The notes under the pieces are model-generated. The model saw only the letters and a list, made by a program, of their open reading frames with translations, was not told the DNA's origin and did not search any database. 11,592 nucleotides of DNA, taken from NCBI GenBank assembly GCA_913061335.1, contig CAJXTP010000074.1:1-11592 (forward strand). Direction: 5' to 3'. The stretch comes from an uncultured Loktanella sp. (GTDB lineage: Bacteria > Pseudomonadota > Alphaproteobacteria > Rhodobacterales > Rhodobacteraceae). This document shows, one piece after another, positions 1-6,788 of this stretch (the stretch's first letter is position 1; the number at the start of each line of letters is the position of its first letter). Position numbers and translations under genes: made by a program.

Positions 1-37
1 CTATTCGTCGGCAGCGTCAGATGTGTATAAGAGACAG
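1..37. other. Illumina Nextera (Tn5) adapter left on the contig end
   Basis: Bases 5-37 match the 33-base Nextera read-1 adapter. Its last 19 bases (19-37) are the engineered Tn5 mosaic end AGATGTGTATAAGAGACAG, and the first 14 (5-18) are TCGTCGGCAGCGTC. Bases 1-4 are of unknown origin. This is library-preparation sequence, not genome, so native sequence begins at 38. Open frames that run through it yield the familiar contaminant peptides MCIRDS and MYKRQ (plus strand) and the tail LSLIHI (minus strand). It is not a natural transposon end. Confidence 0.98.
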
Positions 38-220
38 CCGAAACCCAGCCCGCCCTTGGATTGCACTGACCAAAATCAGAACAACAATTCCCGACAACAG
101 CCCGCGCCAAAAGCTGATCACCATTGGGTCTGCCGTGATTATCCGCACGAAAATCGTATCAGGCGTCACGAGCAGAATGCCAAGTGTCGTAATCGCGATG
201 CCCTTTGTGTGATCATTCAT
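38..220 (-). CDS. DMT/EamA-family membrane permease, N-terminal fragment
   Basis: This is the first 61 codons of an inner-membrane transporter of the drug/metabolite (EamA) superfamily. The fragment begins MNDHTKGIAITTLGILLVTP and has a first hydrophobic helix (about residues 8-28). The motif ISFWRGLLSG follows, with the xFWRxL pattern usual after helix 1 in EamA proteins, and then the start of helix 2. The ATG at 220 has an AAAAGG ribosome site (228-233) about seven bases upstream. The rest of the gene is lost at the contig end. The open frame continues six codons into the adapter (LSLIHI), and those residues are not real. The gene is divergent from the riboswitch-controlled thiBPQ genes, with only about 40 bases between its start codon and the aptamer. 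A role in thiamine or precursor transport would be a guess from position; the substrate cannot be read from the fragment. Confidence 0.8.
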
Positions 221-259
221 GTTGTTGCCTTTTGATTTATGTCGCGCTACCTAAGCCCT

Positions 260-340
260 ACCTCGGGGGGCCTTACAAGGCTGAGATGCGCAAGCGTACC
301 CGTCGAACCTGAACCGGTTAAGACCGGCGGAGGGAAGGTC
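260..340 (+). promoter_or_regulatory. TPP (THI-box) riboswitch aptamer
   Basis: The conserved THI elements appear in order. A P1 stem is formed by ACCT (260-263) and AGGT (336-339). The CUCGGGG-type start is at 262-270. The pyrimidine-binding CTGAGAT is at 281-287. The pyrophosphate-sensor ACCCGTCGAACCTGA is at 298-312, and the terminal CCGG-GGGAAGG part runs to about 338. It lies directly upstream of thiB, about 50 bases from its start, which fits TPP-dependent repression of the thiamine importer. No U-tract terminator follows, so control is probably at translation. TCCGCC (363-368) is complementary to GGCGGA (326-331) in the 3' part of the aptamer, and CCAA (359-362) is complementary to TTGG (377-380) at the ribosome site. 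These could be alternative pairings of a switch that hides the GGAGG at 379-383, but this part is inference by eye. Confidence 0.95.
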
Positions 341-391
341 TAGCAATTCCGCTGTCCCCCAATCCGCCCGTCGCATTTGGAGGATATGATG

Positions 392-1375
392 ATGAAACCA
401 ATCATTCTGACGACTGTCGCGGGACTTTGCATGGCTACTGCTGCCACTGCCGAGATCCCAATTCTGACAGTTATGACATACGACAGTTTTACTAGCGATT
501 GGGGCCCCGGCCCCGCGGTGGAGGCTGCGTTTGAAGAAACCTGTGCCTGCGATCTGCAATTTGTGGGTGCTGGCGATGGTGCCGCGCTTTTGGCGCGTCT
601 TCAGCTTGAAGGTCCGCGCACTCAGGCCGACGTGGTTCTGGGTTTGGATACAAACTTGACAGCCGCCGCCCGCGCCACGGGCCTGTTTGCCCCGCACGGT
701 GTGACCGCTGATTTGGCATTGCCCATTGCATGGGACGACACCGAATTTCTGCCGTTTGACTGGGGTTACTTTGCTTTTGTCGGGAACGCAGGAGCAGATG
801 CGCCTGCGTCACTTCGCGCATTGGCCGACAGCGACATCAAGGTCGTAATCCAAGACCCACGGTCGTCCACACCTGGCCTTGGCCTGCTGATGTGGGTTAA
901 GGCTGCTTATGGCGATGACGCCGGTCAAATCTGGGCTGACTTGGCAGATAACATCGTTACTGTCACACCCGGTTGGTCTGAAGCGTACGGGTTGTTTTTG
1001 GATGGCGAGGCAGACGCAGCACTGTCCTACACGACATCCCCCGCGTATCACCTGATTGCCGAAGAAGACGACAGTAAGGTCGCGTGGGCGTTTGACGAGG
1101 GTCATTATATGCAGGTCGAAGTTGCGGGCAAAGTTGCCAGCACGGATGTTCCCGAATTGGCTGATCAGTTCTTGGCGTTTATGGTCGGCGACATATTCCA
1201 GACCATCATCCCAACAACCAACTGGATGTACCCAGCGACGGCAACAACAGGCGGCCTGCCAGACGGCTTTGATACGCTGATCACCCCTGCAAAGGCGCTG
1301 TTGATGTCGCCAGAGGATGCGTTGGCTGCACGGCCTGCGGCATTGGACGAATGGCGCACAGCGCTGTCACAATAA
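392..1375 (+). CDS. thiB: Thiamine/TPP ABC transporter, periplasmic binding protein ThiB
   Basis: This periplasmic solute-binding protein of 327 residues captures thiamine, TMP or TPP for the ThiPQ importer. The N-terminus is a signal peptide (MKPIILTT..., cleavage probably after ATATA-like residues near 20). The ThiB-type mature start LTVMTYDSF follows. Further family segments are the ADVVLGLDTNL region, the DWGYFAF segment, a STPGLGLL motif in the hinge/ligand region, and TTNWMYPA near the C-terminus. The length is normal for ThiB. Three in-frame ATGs occur at 386, 389 and 392. The GGAGG at 379-383 is well spaced only for 392 (or 389). A longer reading from TTG at 377 would overlap the ribosome site and is rejected. 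The gene is the first of the thiBPQ operon, lies under the TPP riboswitch, and overlaps thiP by 25 bases. Confidence 0.96.
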   Translation: MKPIILTTVAGLCMATAATAEIPILTVMTYDSFTSDWGPGPAVEAAFEETCACDLQFVGAGDGAALLARLQLEGPRTQADVVLGLDTNLTAAARATGLFAPHGVTADLALPIAWDDTEFLPFDWGYFAFVGNAGADAPASLRALADSDIKVVIQDPRSSTPGLGLLMWVKAAYGDDAGQIWADLADNIVTVTPGWSEAYGLFLDGEADAALSYTTSPAYHLIAEEDDSKVAWAFDEGHYMQVEVAGKVASTDVPELADQFLAFMVGDIFQTIIPTTNWMYPATATTGGLPDGFDTLITPAKALLMSPEDALAARPAALDEWRTALSQ

Positions 1376-2877
1376 ACCCAACCAAGCCCGGCGGCGTTGC
1401 TGTCGGGCTTGTGCTTGTATTGACGCTTGGCACCTTGGGTGCCGTGGCGTGGCGCGCGGATTGGGGACGCGGACTTGGCGCCGCTGACTGGGCTGCCGTC
1501 ACGTTTACCGTTACGCAAGCATTGGTGTCCGCAGGGTTAAGTTGTTTGCTAGCGATCCCAGTGGCTCGGGCATTGGCGCGGCGACGATTCTGGGGGCGGT
1601 CCGTGCTGGTGACGCTTTTGGGTGCTCCGTTTCTTTTACCCGTGATCGTTGCTGTTCTGGGTCTGCTGGCCGTTTTCGGTCGGAACGGGATTTTGAACGA
1701 TGCGTTGGGGGCCTTGGGTCTGCCCGAAGTGTCAATTTACGGCTTTCATGGCGTCGTTTTGGCGCATGTGTTTTTTAACCTTCCGCTGGTGACACGTCTA
1801 ATTTTACAAGGATGGTTATCCATTCCAGCGGAGCGGTTCCGGCTGGCTGCAAGCCTTGACACCCCTGTTGGACGGATGCTTGAATGGCCCATGTTGCGCA
1901 CGGTTTTACCACCTGCATTTCTAATCGTTTCTCTGATTTGTCTGACCAGCTTTGCAGTTGCGCTCACCTTGGGCGGCGGACCGCGTGCAACAACGGTGGA
2001 ACTGGCGATTTACCAAGCACTGCGGTTTGATTTCGACTTGGGCCGTGCGGCAATGCTGGCGCTGATCCAATTTGGGCTGTGCCTGATCGCGGCCACATTG
2101 GCATGGCGTATGACTGCGGTTGACGGGCTGGGCACGGGCCTAGACCGCAGCGTTGATCGGTGGGACGGAAGCCGTTGGGGTGACGGCGTGATCATCGCGC
2201 TGGCGGCAACATTCCTGTTGATGCCGTTGATAATGGTGATTGTGCGCGGCGTGCCGGGTTTGTTTGAGCTTCCAATCGACATTTGGCGGGCCGCGTTGCG
2301 GTCGGTGATCGTTGCGGCCATCTCGGCTGCGCTTTGTATCGGGCTGACGCTGGCGCTTGCGTTACGGGGTGGCTGGATTGTCGGGCTTGTCGGCGTTTTG
2401 CCATTGGCGGCGTCATCGTTGGTCGTGGGGACGGGGTTGTTCTTGCTGGTCTATCCGTTTGCCAATCCCGCAAAACTCGCCTTAGTTGTGACTGCCTTGG
2501 TCAATGCGGTGCTGGCGTTGCCTTTTGCGTTGCGGTCGGTCGCGCCTACCGTTGATAAAATCACATCTGATTATGCACGGCTTAGTGCGATCTTAGATAT
2601 GTCGCCTTGGGTCTGGACGACACGGGTCGTCTTGCCACGATTGCGTAGGCCGTTGGGGTTTGCGTCGGGTTTGGCAGCGGCGTTGTCGATGGGTGACTTG
2701 GGCGTGATCGCTTTGTTCGCAGGCGACGCCCAAGAAACACTACCGCTTGCGATGTACCGTTTGATGGGTGCCTACCGGATGGATGCGGCTGCGGGCGCTG
2801 CACTGGTCCTGCTTGTGCTAAGCTTTGCGTTGTTTTGGATATGTGACCGAGGAGGTCGTGTTGATGCTGACTTGTGA
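1351..2877 (+). CDS. thiP: Thiamine/TPP ABC transporter permease ThiP
   Basis: This inner-membrane permease has 508 residues and carries two fused BPD-transport (MetI-like) domains, as usual for ThiP. It is strongly hydrophobic, with roughly 10-12 membrane helices. Each half has an EAA-type cytoplasmic loop that contacts the ATPase: about residues 160-190 (ERFRLAASLD...WPMLRTVLPPAF) and about 404-436 (DYARLSAILD...VLPRLRRP). The segment SMGDLGVIALFAG (446-458) is typical of the ThiP/FbpB family. The start at ATG 1351 lies inside the end of thiB (25-base overlap, different frame) with no strong ribosome site, so translation is probably coupled to thiB. Its end overlaps thiQ by 14 bases. The complete thiBPQ set and the upstream TPP riboswitch point to thiamine rather than iron as substrate. 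Confidence 0.95.
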   Translation: MAHSAVTINPTKPGGVAVGLVLVLTLGTLGAVAWRADWGRGLGAADWAAVTFTVTQALVSAGLSCLLAIPVARALARRRFWGRSVLVTLLGAPFLLPVIVAVLGLLAVFGRNGILNDALGALGLPEVSIYGFHGVVLAHVFFNLPLVTRLILQGWLSIPAERFRLAASLDTPVGRMLEWPMLRTVLPPAFLIVSLICLTSFAVALTLGGGPRATTVELAIYQALRFDFDLGRAAMLALIQFGLCLIAATLAWRMTAVDGLGTGLDRSVDRWDGSRWGDGVIIALAATFLLMPLIMVIVRGVPGLFELPIDIWRAALRSVIVAAISAALCIGLTLALALRGGWIVGLVGVLPLAASSLVVGTGLFLLVYPFANPAKLALVVTALVNAVLALPFALRSVAPTVDKITSDYARLSAILDMSPWVWTTRVVLPRLRRPLGFASGLAAALSMGDLGVIALFAGDAQETLPLAMYRLMGAYRMDAAAGAALVLLVLSFALFWICDRGGRVDADL

Positions 2878-3568
2878 AAAACTGGAACTGACCCAAGGGG
2901 CGTTTCATCTAAGCGCTGATGTGCGTTTTGCAAAGCAGGCGATTACCGCCGTGATTGGCCCGTCTGGTGCAGGGAAATCCACTTTGCTGTTGGCGATCGC
3001 GGGGTTTTTCGCGGCGCAGAGCGGGGATGTTCTGTTAGATGATGACTCGTTTATGTCTGCAGCGCCTGGGAAGCGCCCGGTAAGTATGTTGTTTCAAGAC
3101 AATAACCTGTTTCCGCACCTAAGCATCTTTGAAAATGTTGGCCTTGGGTTGCGATCGCGTGGTAGGCTGGATGCCGCTGAACGCGGTACGGTTATGGCGG
3201 TTCTAATCCGCGTTGGGCTAAAAGATATGGCTGATCGTAAGCCGGCGGCACTGTCTGGCGGGCAACAAAGCCGCGTCGCGCTGGCGCGTTTGCTGTTGGC
3301 AGATCGACCTGTTGTCTTGTTGGACGAGCCGTTTGCGGCGCTTGGGCCAAGCCTGAAGGAAGAGATGCTTGATTTGATGCAAGAGATGTTGGTGCAAGAT
3401 GCAGGGGCGACGGTTCTTATGGTGACGCATGACCCCGCAGATGCGCGGCGGATTGCGGACCATGTGGCGTGGGTTGCGGACGGCGTCGTTCACGCGCCGC
3501 AGCCAACTGCCGCGATATTCGCAGACCCACCGTCAGGTCTGCGCGGTTATTTGGGCAAGATGGGTTAA
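2864..3568 (+). CDS. thiQ: Thiamine/TPP ABC transporter ATP-binding protein ThiQ
   Basis: This cytoplasmic ABC ATPase of 234 residues powers the ThiBPQ importer. All nucleotide-binding motifs are present: Walker A GPSGAGKST (32-40), Q-loop Gln78 in FQDNNLFPH, signature LSGGQQSRVALA (130-141), Walker B VVLLDEP (150-156) and switch His189 in VTHDP. The length fits ThiQ. The start is placed at ATG 2864 because GAGGAGG (2849-2855) sits eight bases upstream. An upstream ATG at 2825 would add 13 residues that are only the reading of thiP in another frame. The gene overlaps the end of thiP by 14 bases. The last residues and the TAA stop (3566-3568) lie inside a palindromic repeat that recurs at 7433-7455, so the C-terminal Met-Gly is encoded by the repeat. 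Confidence 0.95.
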   Translation: MLTCEKLELTQGAFHLSADVRFAKQAITAVIGPSGAGKSTLLLAIAGFFAAQSGDVLLDDDSFMSAAPGKRPVSMLFQDNNLFPHLSIFENVGLGLRSRGRLDAAERGTVMAVLIRVGLKDMADRKPAALSGGQQSRVALARLLLADRPVVLLDEPFAALGPSLKEEMLDLMQEMLVQDAGATVLMVTHDPADARRIADHVAWVADGVVHAPQPTAAIFADPPSGLRGYLGKMG

Positions 3569-3581
3569 AACCCATCCTACG
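3559..3581. repeat. Palindromic intergenic repeat, copy 1
   Basis: A perfect 18-base palindrome GATGGGTTAAAACCCATC (3559-3576) is followed by CTACG (3577-3581). All 23 bases recur identically at 7433-7455. As RNA it could fold with a six- or seven-pair stem and a small A/U-rich loop. It has no T-tract, so it is not a classic terminator by itself. It sits between the converging thiQ and petC genes and contains the thiQ stop codon. I would class it as a small REP-like dispersed element; family membership has not been checked. Confidence 0.8.
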
Positions 3582-3590
3582 CGTGAAACG

Positions 3591-3620
3591 AAAAAGGCCC
3601 ACCAAATTGGCGGGCCTTTT
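3591..3620. terminator. Bidirectional rho-independent terminator between thiQ and petC
   Basis: AAAAAGGCCC (3591-3600) is complementary to GGGCCTTTT (3612-3620), forming an eight- to nine-pair stem. An inner CC/GG stacks on it with one mismatch, and the loop is AAATT. The flanking A-tract and T-tract serve as U-tails on either strand. It therefore fits the 3' end of the plus-strand thiBPQ transcript and of the minus-strand petABC transcript, which converge here. Confidence 0.88.
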
Positions 3621-3640
3621 CAACACAACATTTGTTGCGA

Positions 3641-4471
3641 TTAGTCTTTGTTTTTATGCGGCGCCCAGAGACGTTTGTTTGTCAGGTAAAGCAGTACCGA
3701 CAAGATGATCAGGAAGATCACACCGGTCAGGCCAGCCTGTTTACGCGCCATCATCTTGGGCTCGGCTGTCCACATCAGGAAAGCTGCAACATCTTCTGCT
3801 TCGTGGTGCAGATCGTTGGAATGGCCATCGTCAAAGTCGACGTCTTCACCGTAAAGCGGCTGCCCCATCGCAATCCAAGATCCAGGATATTTGTGATCAC
3901 CGTTCTCGTATTTGCACTCATCAGGATAGCCACCCGCGGCAAATGCCACGTTGTACTGACCGTCGAAATCTTCTGGCGCGCATTCAGGGGCTTCTTCGTA
4001 ACCGGTCATCAAGGACGCGATATACTCGGGGCCACCCATGCCTTTGAACAACTGGTTCAAGCCAGTACCGTATGGGCCATGAAAGCCAGCACGTGCCTTT
4101 GCCATTAAGGACAGGTCAGGCGCATTTTCCAAGGATGACCCAGGGAACTTATCAGCTGGTGTCGCAGCACGGTAATCTTCGATCGATTCGTCATAAATCT
4201 CGAAGCCTTCCGCATAGGCGAGCGTTTGATCCGCTGGCAGTGACGGCCCGCCTTCATCATGCAAATTGCGGAACGCAACCAATTCCAGACCGTGACATGC
4301 TGAGCAAACCTCGGTGTAGATTTTCAAACCGCGTTGCAGCTGGTTCTGATCGAAGGACCCAAAAGGTCCCTCGAAGGAGAAGTCGAAGTCTTCGATATGC
4401 GCTGCGGATTCAGCGGCTGCGGATGTGGCCGATACGGCCAAAACAGCAGCGAGGGTGAGTTTACGGAACAT
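3641..4471 (-). CDS. petC: Cytochrome c1 subunit of the bc1 complex
   Basis: This is the membrane-anchored c-type cytochrome of complex III. It takes electrons from the Rieske centre and passes them to a soluble or membrane cytochrome c on the periplasmic side. The precursor has 276 residues: a signal peptide (about 1-21), the haem motif CSACH (Cys56, Cys59, His60), and an IAMGQPL segment whose Met202 is the probable sixth haem ligand. A C-terminal membrane anchor (about 248-266) ends in a short basic tail. Cys164 and Cys186 probably correspond to the extra disulfide known in Rhodobacter cytochrome c1. The start is ATG 4471, with AAAGGA (4486-4481) nine bases upstream; a longer frame from 4549 would run into petB and is rejected. 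It is the last gene of petABC, 16 bases after the petB stop, and ends at the bidirectional terminator. Confidence 0.96.
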   Translation of the reverse strand: MFRKLTLAAVLAVSATSAAAESAAHIEDFDFSFEGPFGSFDQNQLQRGLKIYTEVCSACHGLELVAFRNLHDEGGPSLPADQTLAYAEGFEIYDESIEDYRAATPADKFPGSSLENAPDLSLMAKARAGFHGPYGTGLNQLFKGMGGPEYIASLMTGYEEAPECAPEDFDGQYNVAFAAGGYPDECKYENGDHKYPGSWIAMGQPLYGEDVDFDDGHSNDLHHEAEDVAAFLMWTAEPKMMARKQAGLTGVIFLIILSVLLYLTNKRLWAPHKNKD

Positions 4472-4487
4472 CAGTTTTGGTCCTTTC

Positions 4488-5825
4488 TCACTCAGCCGAA
4501 GTGGTAGCAGAGCCACCATCTTTTGGGCCGTAGTGCGCATTAAAGTCATCTTCGATTGTTGCTGGTGGTGTCAGCGGCTTTTCGATCACACCCAAGATAG
4601 GCAGGATGATCAGGAAGTAAGCAAACCAGTAGGTCGCACCAATCAGCGAAATCCAGTCGTATGGGAATTCAGCAGGACGAGACCCAGCCCACATCAGGAC
4701 GATGAAGTCCACGACCAGCAGGGCGAACCACCACTTGAACATTGGCCGGAACCGGCCGGACCGGACAGACGATGTGTCCAACCAAGGGGCCAGCGCCATC
4801 ACAAAGATCGCGCCGAACATCGCCAACACGCCAAAGAACTTGGCGTCGATGATGCCGAAGCTCAGGAGGTTCACAAGCTGAACGGCCCAGACATCCGCGG
4901 TGAACGCCCGCAGGATCGCGTAGAATGGCAGGTAGTACCATTCGGGCACGATGTGTGAAGGTGTCACAAGCGCGTTGGCTGGGATATAGTTGTCAGGGTG
5001 ACCAAGATAGTTTGGCATGAAGCCAACAACTGCCATGAACACAGCCAAAATAATGGCCAGCGCAAATAAATCTTTGATCACGAAGTAAGGCCAGAACGGC
5101 AGGGTGTCTTTTGCAGCTTCTTCTTTGCTACCGCGACGCACCTCAACCCCAGTTGGGTTGTTGTTGCCTGTCGTATGGAATGCCCAGATGTGCACGATCA
5201 CAAGACCAGCAATGATGAATGGCAGCAGATAGTGCAGCGAGAAGAAGCGGTTCAGCGCAGGTTGCCCAACAGCGCCAGCACCCAACAGCAACGTCTGCAA
5301 ATAATCGCCAACGAATGGAATCGCACCGAACAGGCCTGTGATCACGGCTGTACCGTGGAACGACATCTGGCCCCATGGTAGAACGTAGCCCATGAAACCG
5401 GCAGCCATCATCATCAGATAGATAAGCATGCCGATGATCCATGTGATCTCGCGGGGGGCCTTGTAGGACCCGTAGTAGAGACCGCGGAACATGTGGATAT
5501 AGACAGCAAAGAAGAACAGCGATGCGCCGTTCATATGGAAATACCGGATCATATGGCCGCCATTCACGTCACGCATGATGTGTTCGACAGACGCAAACGC
5601 CATGTCGACGTGTGGGGTGTAGTGCATAACCAACACGACGCCTGTTGCGATCTGCAATACCAGTGTGAATGTCAGGACAATGCCCCAGATCCACATCCAG
5701 TTCAGGTTCTTGGGCGTCGGTGCCGTTAACGTTGTGTAAAGAAGGCCAATGATCGGAAGCCGCGATTCGACACCTTTGGCAAGGTTCGACTTCGGTTCAT
5801 AATGGTCGTGGGGAATACCAGACAT
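4488..5825 (-). CDS. petB: Cytochrome b subunit of the bc1 complex
   Basis: This is the integral membrane core of complex III, holding haems bL and bH and the Qo and Qi quinone sites. It has 445 residues and is full length and unsplit, as in Rhodobacter. The four haem-ligating histidines fall at 97, 111, 198 and 212 (HMNGAS, IHMFRG, LHYLLPF, VHIWAFH). The PEWY motif of the Qo site is at about 293-296, and eight membrane helices are expected. The Qo segment reads WGQMSFHG (151-158), with His157 where mitochondrial and Rhodobacter proteins usually have Trp. The start MSGIPHDHYEP matches the family, and AAGGAGA (5839-5833) lies eight bases upstream, partly within the petA stop. It sits 12 bases after petA and 16 before petC. 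Confidence 0.97.
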   Translation of the reverse strand: MSGIPHDHYEPKSNLAKGVESRLPIIGLLYTTLTAPTPKNLNWMWIWGIVLTFTLVLQIATGVVLVMHYTPHVDMAFASVEHIMRDVNGGHMIRYFHMNGASLFFFAVYIHMFRGLYYGSYKAPREITWIIGMLIYLMMMAAGFMGYVLPWGQMSFHGTAVITGLFGAIPFVGDYLQTLLLGAGAVGQPALNRFFSLHYLLPFIIAGLVIVHIWAFHTTGNNNPTGVEVRRGSKEEAAKDTLPFWPYFVIKDLFALAIILAVFMAVVGFMPNYLGHPDNYIPANALVTPSHIVPEWYYLPFYAILRAFTADVWAVQLVNLLSFGIIDAKFFGVLAMFGAIFVMALAPWLDTSSVRSGRFRPMFKWWFALLVVDFIVLMWAGSRPAEFPYDWISLIGATYWFAYFLIILPILGVIEKPLTPPATIEDDFNAHYGPKDGGSATTSAE

Positions 5826-5837
5826 GGATTGCTCTCC

Positions 5838-6398
5838 TTAACCGAGTTGAATTGTTGTTTCGTCGACAAACGCGGCGACGGGAACAGGAAGGTTGCGCGG
5901 AGCAGGACCTTTGCGAATACGGCCAGCGGTGTCGTAGTGCGACCCGTGACATGGGCAGAACCAGCCGCCAAAGTCACCTTCGTCACCCAAAGGCACACAG
6001 CCAAGGTGGGTGCAAACACCCATCTGAACGAGCCATTTTCCGTCGGCGTCCAAGCTACGGTTTTCATCCGTGGCTGGGGCTTCGTCGGTCAGGTTGTTGT
6101 TGTTCGCACCTTGGTCGGGCAGATCGCTGACGTCCACTGCGCGGGCCTCGGCGATGTCTTCTGCGGTCCGGTTGCGAATAAACACTGGTTTACCCTGCCA
6201 CAACACGGTGATCTGCGTACCTGGATCAACAGCGCCAATGTCGACGCGGATCGAGGCCAGCGCAAGCACGTCGGCGGATGGGTTCATTTGATTGACTAGG
6301 GGCCAGACGGCCGCACCCGTCACCACTGCGCCCGCACCTGCGGTAGCGTAGTAGATAAAGTCGCGGCGTGTGCCCTGATGGTCGTCTGCATGTGACAC
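5838..6398 (-). CDS. petA: Rieske iron-sulfur subunit of the bc1 complex
   Basis: This ubiquinol-oxidising [2Fe-2S] subunit of complex III has 186 residues, the usual Rhodobacter length. The N-terminus has a twin-arginine pattern TRRDF (10-14) followed by a hydrophobic anchor (about 16-36), so it is probably inserted by Tat with the anchor retained. Cluster ligands are in box 1 CTHLGC (Cys129, His131, Cys134) and box 2 CPCHGSHYD (Cys148, Cys150, His151). The start is taken as GTG 6398 (M-SHADDHQGTRRD), because this matches family N-termini and has CGGAG about eight bases upstream. A longer frame from ATG 6470 adds 24 residues with no family look. It is the first gene of petABC; its TAA stop overlaps the petB ribosome site. 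Confidence 0.95.
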   Translation of the reverse strand: MSHADDHQGTRRDFIYYATAGAGAVVTGAAVWPLVNQMNPSADVLALASIRVDIGAVDPGTQITVLWQGKPVFIRNRTAEDIAEARAVDVSDLPDQGANNNNLTDEAPATDENRSLDADGKWLVQMGVCTHLGCVPLGDEGDFGGWFCPCHGSHYDTAGRIRKGPAPRNLPVPVAAFVDETTIQLG

Positions 6399-6708
6399 GG
6401 GTGCATCTCCGAATGTTTGGGGCCAATAGGCCCGCACGAATAAGACGGATGCTAGTTGCCTAACACCCATTCCGGCGCTGTTTAGCCCTCAAAAAGGCAT
6501 CCGTCCAGCGGACAATAAGGCGCAGGTATGATATAGATGACAGACATGGCCCAAAAGGACCAACAGATGATGAACGGAAACGAGGTATTGTGACACAGTT
6601 CGCCTTCGATTAGCGGGACTTGTTGTCGTCATCGTCCCAGATTTGCAAAATTTGACTGCGCCGATTTGACAGGGCTGACATTTGGACGTTTCTGGATTAA
6701 CCTTTGGG

Positions 6709-6724
6709 TGACAAGCGCTTGTCA
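6709..6724. promoter_or_regulatory. Perfect 16-bp palindrome, operator-like
   Basis: TGACAAGC is followed directly by its reverse complement GCTTGTCA with no spacer. It ends 64 bases before the start of the beta-barrel gene. Its right half overlaps the -35 element of the predicted promoter, which is where a repressor dimer would typically bind. The regulator is not identified and none is encoded nearby. Confidence 0.55.
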
Positions 6725-6746
6725 TAGTGGTCCTTGCGACTAAAGT
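6719..6746 (+). promoter_or_regulatory. Probable sigma-70-type promoter of the beta-barrel gene
   Basis: TTGTCA (6719-6724) and TAAAGT (6741-6746) are separated by 16 bases. They match the -35 and -10 consensus at five and four of six positions. Transcription would begin near 6753, leaving a leader of about 36 bases before ATG 6789. The -35 lies within the 16-bp palindrome. This is a prediction by eye; a TTGACA at 6666-6671 has no good -10 partner. Confidence 0.4.
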
Positions 6747-6788
6747 GCTCGATAAACGATGCGGATTAAGTAGTGACTGGACCCTTAG

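Larger units (their letters stand above)
6399..6788. other. Divergent intergenic region between petA and the beta-barrel gene
   Basis: This stretch of 390 bases lies between the minus-strand petABC operon and the plus-strand gene at 6789, so it should hold the promoters of both. The right part contains a 16-bp palindrome and a plausible promoter, listed separately. No strong sigma-70-like promoter for petA stands out. A 21-codon frame on the minus strand (6547-6482, beginning MSVIYIIPAP and ending LDGCLFEG) is open, but I see no good ribosome site. A longer minus-strand frame (6797-6489) looks like random sequence. I therefore call no gene here. Confidence 0.6.

Noticed and set aside
19..37. 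Tn5-like mosaic end as evidence of a natural transposon
   Set aside because: It is the engineered 19-base end joined to the Nextera read-1 tail at the very contig edge, so it is a library artefact.
21..235. Plus-strand frames starting MCIRDS and MYKRQ
   Set aside because: Their starts lie within the adapter, and the remainder is antisense to the EamA permease gene.
377..391. TTG start for thiB at 377
   Set aside because: It would lie on the ribosome binding site itself and adds residues before the signal peptide.
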